Origin: Calditrichia bacterium
Lineage (GTDB): Bacteria > Calditrichota > Calditrichia > RBG-13-44-9 > J075
Reading direction: 5' to 3'
Length of the DNA: 64,000 nucleotides
Assembly (NCBI GenBank): GCA_020635015.1
Contig: JACKAP010000003.1
Span: 592,486 to 656,485, forward strand
Within the stretch, counting starts at the first letter, position 1. Every line of letters starts with the position of its first letter. Positions 59,481 to 64,000 of the stretch are shown here, piece after piece. The notes beneath the pieces are model-generated. The model was not told the origin of the DNA, did not search any database, and worked only from the letters and a program-made list of their open reading frames with translations. A program made the position numbers and the translations under genes.

Positions 59481-60665
59481 TCATCCGTGGCTCAAAAACG
59501 TCTCTCCTTTCCGCACCTTGCGCCGCAACAATGGGCTGGGCCGGTAACGGTCCTCCCCATATTCTTTCTGAAGCCCTTCCAGCTGTCCCAGCACGGTTTT
59601 CAACCCAATCTCATCGGCCCATTGCAGCAGGCCTTTGGGATAATTCACTCCTTTGATCATGGCCTGATCGATGTCCTCGGGGGAGCCGATCTGCCAGAAA
59701 ACCGCATCTGCGGCCTCGTTGATCAGCATGGCGAGGATGCGCTTAAAGATCTGCTCTCCCAGCGGCCGGTCCTGCCGCGGCGCCGGATTTTCTGCACCGG
59801 GGCGGTAATCATAATGGCCCCGACCGGTTTTCCGGCCCAGGTAACCCGCTTCCACCAGGCGCTTCTGGGTAAAAGAAGGGCGATAGCGCGGATCGTAGAA
59901 GAAGGCAGCAAAAACCGTTTCGGTAACGGCATAATTAATATCGTTGCCGATAAAATCCATCAGCTCGAACGGCCCCATACGGAAGCCGCCGATCTCCTTC
60001 ATTGCCCAGTCGATGGTCGCGACATCGGCCATTCCCTCCTCCAACAGGCGCAGCGCCTCCCCGTAAAACGGCCGGGCGACACGGTTGACGATGAAACCGG
60101 GGGTATCTTTCGCCAGCACAGTAGTCTTGCCCCAGCGATCGATCAGCCTGCAGGTCGCCTGCACAACATCTGCTGCGGTTGCCACCCCGGGGATGATCTC
60201 CACCAGCGGCATCAGCGGTGCGGGATTGAAAAAATGCGCCCCGAGCATCCGCTCCGGCTTATCGCAGGAGGCACCGATAGCAGCTATCGGCAATGACGAG
60301 GTGTTGCTGGCCAGGATACAGTCCGGCGGGACAATCGATTCCACCTGGCTGTAAACATTCCGCTTGACGGCCAGATCTTCCACGATCGCTTCGATGATCA
60401 GCCCACAGGTGGCAAATTTGTACGGGTCGTGTGCAAAATTTATCCGGCCGAGAATCCCGTCTGCGCTACTTTGGCTCATTCGTTTTTTATCCACCTGGCG
60501 CTGGAGAATGGCGCTTAATCCGGAACGAGCGTTCTCCAGCGCAGTGCGGCTGCTGTCATAGAGCACCACCGCATGCCCGGCCGTCGCTGCTACCTGGGCA
60601 ATTCCCTGCCCCATGGTTCCGGCGCCCAGCACGCCGATGGAAGTTGTAATGTCAAATTTTGGCAT
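59481..60665 (-). CDS. paaH: 3-hydroxyacyl-CoA dehydrogenase
   Basis: About 394 residues from the ATG at 60665; a GTG three codons earlier is the alternative. The NAD-binding motif is GVLGAGTMGQGIAQVAATAG, with the family His/Glu region ERMLGAHFFNPAPLMPLVEI, DTPGFIVNRVARP and two C-terminal 3HCDH domains. In phenylacetate catabolism PaaH oxidises 3-hydroxyadipyl-CoA. It lies between repeat-filled spacers in the operon. Confidence 0.9.
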   Translation of the reverse strand: MPKFDITTSIGVLGAGTMGQGIAQVAATAGHAVVLYDSSRTALENARSGLSAILQRQVDKKRMSQSSADGILGRINFAHDPYKFATCGLIIEAIVEDLAVKRNVYSQVESIVPPDCILASNTSSLPIAAIGASCDKPERMLGAHFFNPAPLMPLVEIIPGVATAADVVQATCRLIDRWGKTTVLAKDTPGFIVNRVARPFYGEALRLLEEGMADVATIDWAMKEIGGFRMGPFELMDFIGNDINYAVTETVFAAFFYDPRYRPSFTQKRLVEAGYLGRKTGRGHYDYRPGAENPAPRQDRPLGEQIFKRILAMLINEAADAVFWQIGSPEDIDQAMIKGVNYPKGLLQWADEIGLKTVLGQLEGLQKEYGEDRYRPSPLLRRKVRKGETFLSHG

Positions 60666-60730
60666 CAATTTCACTCAGCTTTAATGGCACGCAGATTTTC
60701 ACAAATTTGACAGATTCACGCAGATGAAAC

Positions 60731-60842
60731 TGTGTATGGGTGTATGGGTGAATGGGGAAAAACGGACGTCGCGTCCGAATTAGTGCACCCATCGACTTAT
60801 CAACCCATCAACCCATTAACCCATCAACCCATCATCCCATTC
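60731..60842. repeat. Inverted TGGGT arrays with inner CGTCGCG palindrome
   Basis: Left arm 60731-60756 (TGTATGGGTGTATGGGTGAA), inner stem CGGACG-TCG-CGTCCG (60764-60778), right arm 60785-60842 (CCCATCAA, CCCATTAA units). The TGA stop of paaG (60841-60843) begins the array on the minus strand. The preceding 60690-60726 is a CACGCAGATTTTCAC-type fragment. Confidence 0.9.
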
Positions 60843-61629
60843 ACCGCCCTTTAAAATTCGCCTTCCGTTTCTCCAGGAAAGCCTGCACGCCCTCCTGATA
60901 ATCTTCCGTCACGCCGGCGGCGGCCTGGAGTTCTGCTTCCTGGTTCAATTGGGTTTCCAGATCGTTCTGCAGGGATTGATTGAGTAAGCGCTTGGTTAAA
61001 CCTAATCCACGGGTCGGTTGTGCGGCAAGGTGCCGGGCCAGCTTGAGCGCTTCTTCCGGGAGCGATTCAGGCGGATAAACTTTATAGATCATACCCATTC
61101 CCAGCGCTTCGGCGGCAGGGATCTTTTCCCCCAGCAGCATCATGGCGGCGGCGCGGGGCAGTCCCACCAGGCGGGGCAGGAAGAAAGTGCCGCCACTGTC
61201 CGGCACCAGGCCGATATGACAAAAGGCCTGCAAAAAAGAGACTTTCTCCGAAGCCAGCACAATATCGCAAGACAGGGCAATATTGGCCCCGGCCCCCGCG
61301 GCCACGCCGTTCACGGCGCAGACCACCGGCTTTTCGATCGCGCGGATCAGGCGAATTGCCGGATTATAGGTCTGCTCCACGATGCTGCGGATGTCGGCCA
61401 GGGGCTTTCCGGGAGGGGCAGCCTCCGCCAGGTCCTGCCCGGCACAGAAGGCCCGGCCCTCGCCGGTGATCAACACTGCGCGCAGCGCCGGATCGTCGCG
61501 GCAGACCTCCAGCGCCTTCTGGAATTCCCGCCCCATCGGCCGGTGGAAGCTGTTCAACACCTCCGGCCGGTTCAACACAATTGTTCCAACGCCGGCCTCG
61601 ACCGTGAATTTGACAAACTGGTACGCCAT
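60841..61629 (-). CDS. paaG: Ring-1,2-epoxyphenylacetyl-CoA isomerase
   Basis: 262 residues of the crotonase family. CAGQDLAE gives the CoA/oxyanion site. GLVPDSGGTFFLPRLVG carries the catalytic Asp of PaaG-type isomerases, and the first Glu of true hydratases is absent (SFLQAFCHIG). The C-terminal EDYQEGVQAFLEKRKANFKG is standard. PaaG converts the epoxide to oxepin-CoA, the substrate of PaaZ. Confidence 0.92.
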   Translation of the reverse strand: MAYQFVKFTVEAGVGTIVLNRPEVLNSFHRPMGREFQKALEVCRDDPALRAVLITGEGRAFCAGQDLAEAAPPGKPLADIRSIVEQTYNPAIRLIRAIEKPVVCAVNGVAAGAGANIALSCDIVLASEKVSFLQAFCHIGLVPDSGGTFFLPRLVGLPRAAAMMLLGEKIPAAEALGMGMIYKVYPPESLPEEALKLARHLAAQPTRGLGLTKRLLNQSLQNDLETQLNQEAELQAAAGVTEDYQEGVQAFLEKRKANFKGR

Positions 61630-61655
61630 GATATATCCTTATGGGTTATTTTGGC

Positions 61656-61765
61656 AGCCCACGAAATACACGAAAGAAACTAAAATGCTATCGCAGTACG
61701 CTGTAAACAATGTTTTCAACTCTTATGATATTGGATGTTCGTTTCTTTCGCGCATTTCGTGGGCT
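61656..61765. repeat. 25-bp inverted repeat, CCCACGAAATACACGAAAG family
   Basis: Arms 61656-61680 and 61741-61765 pair with two mismatches around a 60-nt AT-richer loop. It fills the spacer between paaD and paaG. Confidence 0.9.
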
Positions 61766-61804
61766 AAACAATAACTGATGGTTTAAAACATCGCCAGGCG
61801 CGGC

Positions 61805-62290
61805 TCAGATGCACTTGAAGTGCTCGAACGGCTGCTGGCAGCTATCGCAGTAATAGAGCGCTTTGCAGGCGGTGGAACCGAAATGGCTGGTCAGGCGGGT
61901 ATCTTCCGCGGCGCAAAACGGGCAGGCAACCCTCTTCTCGGCATAGTTGAGGGGATTGAGATCATTGCCAGTTACCCGCTCCGGCGGGGCGATGCCATAT
62001 TCTTTCAGCTTCCGGCGGGTTTCGTCACTCATCCAGTCGGTGGTCCAGGCAGGATGCAGCACGGTACGGATCTGCACATCATCGATCCCCCGTTCTTTCA
62101 GGGCGGCGACGATATCCTGTTCCATCACCTTCATCGCCGGGCAGCCGGAATAAGTGGGGGTAATATCAATCTCCACCCGTTCCTCGCGGCATACCACTTT
62201 CCGCACCACCCCCAATTCAACCACGTCAATCACCGGCACTTCCGGATCCTTGACGGTCTTCAGGTATTCTAATATTTGCTGTTCTGTCAT
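61805..62290 (-). CDS. paaD: Phenylacetyl-CoA epoxidase subunit PaaD
   Basis: 161 residues. The MIP18/DUF59 domain has VKDPEVPVIDVVELGVVRKV and TPTYSGCPAMKVME. The PaaD-specific C-terminal zinc ribbon is CPFCAAE...YYCDSCQQPFEHFKC. PaaD helps mature the oxygenase. GGAAAT lies before the ATG. It is separated from paaC by the hairpin array at 62306-62556. Confidence 0.95.
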   Translation of the reverse strand: MTEQQILEYLKTVKDPEVPVIDVVELGVVRKVVCREERVEIDITPTYSGCPAMKVMEQDIVAALKERGIDDVQIRTVLHPAWTTDWMSDETRRKLKEYGIAPPERVTGNDLNPLNYAEKRVACPFCAAEDTRLTSHFGSTACKALYYCDSCQQPFEHFKCI

Positions 62291-62305
62291 AATTTCCTTT
62301 GTATC

Positions 62306-62560
62306 GATGTTTGCCGGCTGCGCCGGCGATGTTTGCTCGCTCGCGCTCGCGATGTTTGCTCACTTTGTTCGCGATGTTTGCTTGCTCGCGCTCGCGATGT
62401 TTGTCGGCTGCGCCGACGATATTTGCTCACTTCGTTCGCGATATTTACTGGCTGCGCCAGCGGTTTTCGTTACTATCGCGAGCGCCAGCGAGCTAACATC
62501 GCGCGGAGCGCAAATATCGCGAGCGTAGCGAGTTAACATCGTGAGCGTAGCGAACTAATA
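62306..62560. repeat. Array of 22-23-nt GATGTTTGC-hairpin units
   Basis: Seven direct units start at 62306, 62328, 62351, 62373, 62396, 62418 and 62440. Each is GAT[G/A]TTT[G/A][C/T] plus a 13-14-nt variable part. Three variable parts are hairpins around TGC: GCCGGC/GCCGGC, GTCGGC/GCCGAC and CTGGC/GCCAG. Then 62477-62560 holds three to four units in inverted orientation (AACATCGCG, AAATATCGCG, AACATCGTG). The TGA stop of paaC (62563-62561) abuts the last inverted unit. Confidence 0.9.
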
Positions 62561-63340
62561 TCACCACTCCGCTCCCGGATAAGACCTGGGCAGGATCTGC
62601 ATCTCTGACAGTATGTATCCCAGATGCTCGCTGTGACGGCCCCGGCGGCCGCCGCTACTCTGGTAGCCTGGCTCCATGGGGCGGCGCAGTGTTGACTCGC
62701 TCAGGACATTGGCAATCATCTCTTCCCATTTCGGCTGAAGCGCCGAAGCGTCAACCGCAATGCCTTGCGCAACCAGACGCTGTTCCAGCGCGTCGCTTTC
62801 GAACATTTCAAAGACGAACATCCACATATCATCCAGCGCTTCCTGGATGCGGCGGTGGCTCTCTTCCGTGCCGTCGCCCATGCGCAGCACCCACTGACTG
62901 CTGTGGCGGAGATGGTAGCGCACCTCCTTCAGCGACTTGGCCGCAATCGCCGCCAGCGCTTCGAAGCGGCTTTCCTGCAGCGCTTCGTACTGGTGATAGC
63001 TGAATGCGTCGAAGAGGAATTGCCGCATGATGGTATAGGCGTAATCGCCGTTGGGCTGTTCCAGCAGCAGCAGGTTGCGAAAATCGATCGCTTCCCGGAA
63101 ATAGGCCAGTTTGTCTTCATCGCGGCCCTTTCCTTCTACTTCTCCGGCCAGTCTCAGGAAACCGATCGCCTGCCCCACGCAGTCGAGGGCGATATTGGAG
63201 ATGGCGATATCCTCTTCCAGGATCGGCCCATGCCCGCACCATTCCGAGAGGCGGTGCCCCAGGATCAGGCGGTCATCTCCCAGGCGGAGCAGGTAGTCGA
63301 ATACGTCATCCCGGGTCTGTTGATCAAAGGAATCTGCCAT
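62561..63340 (-). CDS. paaC: Phenylacetyl-CoA epoxidase structural subunit PaaC
   Basis: 259 residues, all helical, with ferritin-like signatures LRLGDDRLILGHRLSEWCGH, EEDIAISNIALDCVGQA, DYAYTIMRQFLF and KEVRYHLRHSSQWVLRMGDG. PaaC is the non-catalytic scaffold pairing with the di-iron subunit PaaA in the epoxidase. Its ATG overlaps the TGA of paaB by one base. Confidence 0.95.
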   Translation of the reverse strand: MADSFDQQTRDDVFDYLLRLGDDRLILGHRLSEWCGHGPILEEDIAISNIALDCVGQAIGFLRLAGEVEGKGRDEDKLAYFREAIDFRNLLLLEQPNGDYAYTIMRQFLFDAFSYHQYEALQESRFEALAAIAAKSLKEVRYHLRHSSQWVLRMGDGTEESHRRIQEALDDMWMFVFEMFESDALEQRLVAQGIAVDASALQPKWEEMIANVLSESTLRRPMEPGYQSSGGRRGRHSEHLGYILSEMQILPRSYPGAEW

Positions 63341-63657
63341 CAGAACACCTTCACGCCACGAGGCACTTTGTAAAACTGGGGATGGCGATAGGCCTTGTCA
63401 TTGCCCGGCTCAAAAAACGGGCCGTCATCTGAGGGGGCGGTGGCCGTTATTTCGGCAGTGGGCACCACCCAGATGCTCAGCAACCGCCCGCGCCGGGCGT
63501 AGACATCGCGCGCATTCTGCAGGGCCATCTCCGCATCAGGCGCATGGAGACTGCCGGCATGCTCGTGGGGTGCGCCCTGCCGCTCCTGCACAAACACCTC
63601 CCAGATGGGCCATTCGGTGTCCTGGGATTGGGGAGATTGTTTCGATTGGTCTGGCAT
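63340..63657 (-). CDS. paaB: Phenylacetyl-CoA epoxidase subunit PaaB
   Basis: 105 residues from the ATG at 63657 (GAGG 6 nt upstream); the open frame extends into the repeat upstream and should not be used. WPIWEVFVQERQGAPHEHAGSLHAPDAEMAL and YARRGRLLSIWVVP match PaaB, the small subunit bridging PaaAC dimers. The expected neighbour paaA is missing; upstream lies an amidohydrolase gene. Confidence 0.95.
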   Translation of the reverse strand: MPDQSKQSPQSQDTEWPIWEVFVQERQGAPHEHAGSLHAPDAEMALQNARDVYARRGRLLSIWVVPTAEITATAPSDDGPFFEPGNDKAYRHPQFYKVPRGVKVF

Positions 63658-63665
63658 AAGAAACC

Positions 63666-63760
63666 TCAAATGGGTTGATGGGTGTATGGGTGTATGGGTA
63701 TAAACGGATGTAGGGTCGAGTCGCGACTCGACCCTGCCGCGCATAACCCAATAATTTTAT
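63666..63760. repeat. TGTATGGG arrays with TCGCGA palindrome upstream of paaB
   Basis: 63670-63700 has TTGATGGG, TGTATGGG, TGTATGGG units. 63712-63735 is a perfect 24-bp palindrome (AGGGTCGAGTCG and complement). It fills the gap between the amidohydrolase stop and paaB. Confidence 0.9.
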
Positions 63761-63778
63761 CCCCGATCATTCCATTCA

Positions 63779-64000
63779 TCATTCCTTTGCATACGCCACC
63801 TTCCCCCCGACGATCGTATAAACCACCTCAGTACCGGGAATCTCTTCTGCCGGAACAGACATAATGTCACGGGAGAGCACCGTGATATCGGCCAGCTTGC
63901 CCGGAGTCAGCGAACCTTTGATATCTTCCTCGAAGGCAGCGTAGGCGGCATTGACGGTATAGGTGCGCAGGGCTTCTTCACGGGTCATCACCTGGCCGGA
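63779..64000 (-). CDS. Amidohydrolase family protein, C-terminal part only
   Basis: The frame is open to the window edge, 73 residues visible plus stop. SGQVMTREEALRTYTVNAAY, FEEDIKGSLTPGKLADITVL and YTIVGGKVAYAK match the C-terminus of YtcJ-like metal-dependent amidohydrolases. The metal ligands lie outside the window, so substrate and intactness cannot be judged. It is transcribed in the same direction as paaB, about 120 nt upstream of it. Confidence 0.8.
   Translation of the reverse strand, partial: SGQVMTREEALRTYTVNAAYAAFEEDIKGSLTPGKLADITVLSRDIMSVPAEEIPGTEVVYTIVGGKVAYAKE

Noticed and set aside
62276..62536. Small frames with repeated ALA/CSR residues
   Set aside because: They are translations of the GATGTTTGC hairpin array in different phases.
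62306..62560. CRISPR array
   Set aside because: The constant part is only about 9 nt and the variable parts are 13-14-nt hairpins with related sequences, followed by inverted units. No cas gene is present.
1..64000. tRNA or rRNA genes
   Set aside because: I noticed no cloverleaf with GTTCGA-type T-loop and no rRNA-like conserved block on either strand; a covariance-model scan would be decisive.

Overview
The window looks like a chromosomal segment of a Gram-negative bacterium of the FCB group, most likely Calditrichota, KSB1 or a close relative (inference). The evidence is two proteins with the NYPNPFNP type A (type IX secretion) sorting tail, a 7TM-DISM hybrid kinase, an outer-membrane barrel, an Rnf complex, a Bacteroidota-style phenylacetate cluster and GC-rich coding sequence. 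I see no rRNA, tRNA, transposase, phage gene or CRISPR array.

Layout. 1-6 kb: the end of a secreted Ig/cadherin-like protein and a hybrid histidine kinase fused to an adenylate cyclase. 6-13 kb: a Rieske oxygenase, a class C beta-lactamase-like hydrolase, two tandem CrtI/PYROXD2-like FAD oxidoreductases and a GcvT-family protein. 13-27 kb: housekeeping and accessory genes, namely DUF2752, DinB, an unrecognised 590-aa repeat protein, CoaE with an altered P-loop, a barrel, a small alarmone hydrolase, an alpha/beta hydrolase, HupE/UreJ, a metallophosphoesterase, a BTRD1 protein, an ECF sigma/anti-sigma pair and a serine-rich repeat protein.

27-44 kb: one apparently continuous minus-strand operon, korA-korB-(880-aa Fe-S protein)-rnfB-(1507-aa PFOR-like protein)-ppk2-rnfC-rnfD-rnfG-rnfE-rnfA-hemerythrin. 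KorAB oxidises 2-oxoacids to reduced ferredoxin and Rnf couples ferredoxin and NADH to ion transport. Between them sit two large Fe-S proteins that share a degenerate PFOR TPP-domain-like region. They look like a non-catalytic electron-transfer module and are the best candidate here for an undescribed system.

44-53 kb: TerC, a small HTH-like protein, a UshA-type 5'-nucleotidase, a frameshifted LVIVD beta-propeller protein with a sorting tail, and a heterodimeric ABC exporter. 53-64 kb: a phenylacetate catabolic operon (paaB, C, D, G, H, thiolase, an unknown gene, paaY, paaZ, enoyl-CoA hydratase) ending near an intrinsic terminator. paaA is not next to paaB. A partial amidohydrolase closes the window.

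The non-coding space is very unusual. Nearly every gap above about 40 nt is filled by tandem 7- or 8-nt units, inverted pairs of such arrays, TCGCGA-centred perfect palindromes or long imperfect palindromes. Several arrays begin inside or directly at a stop codon, or end directly before a start codon.
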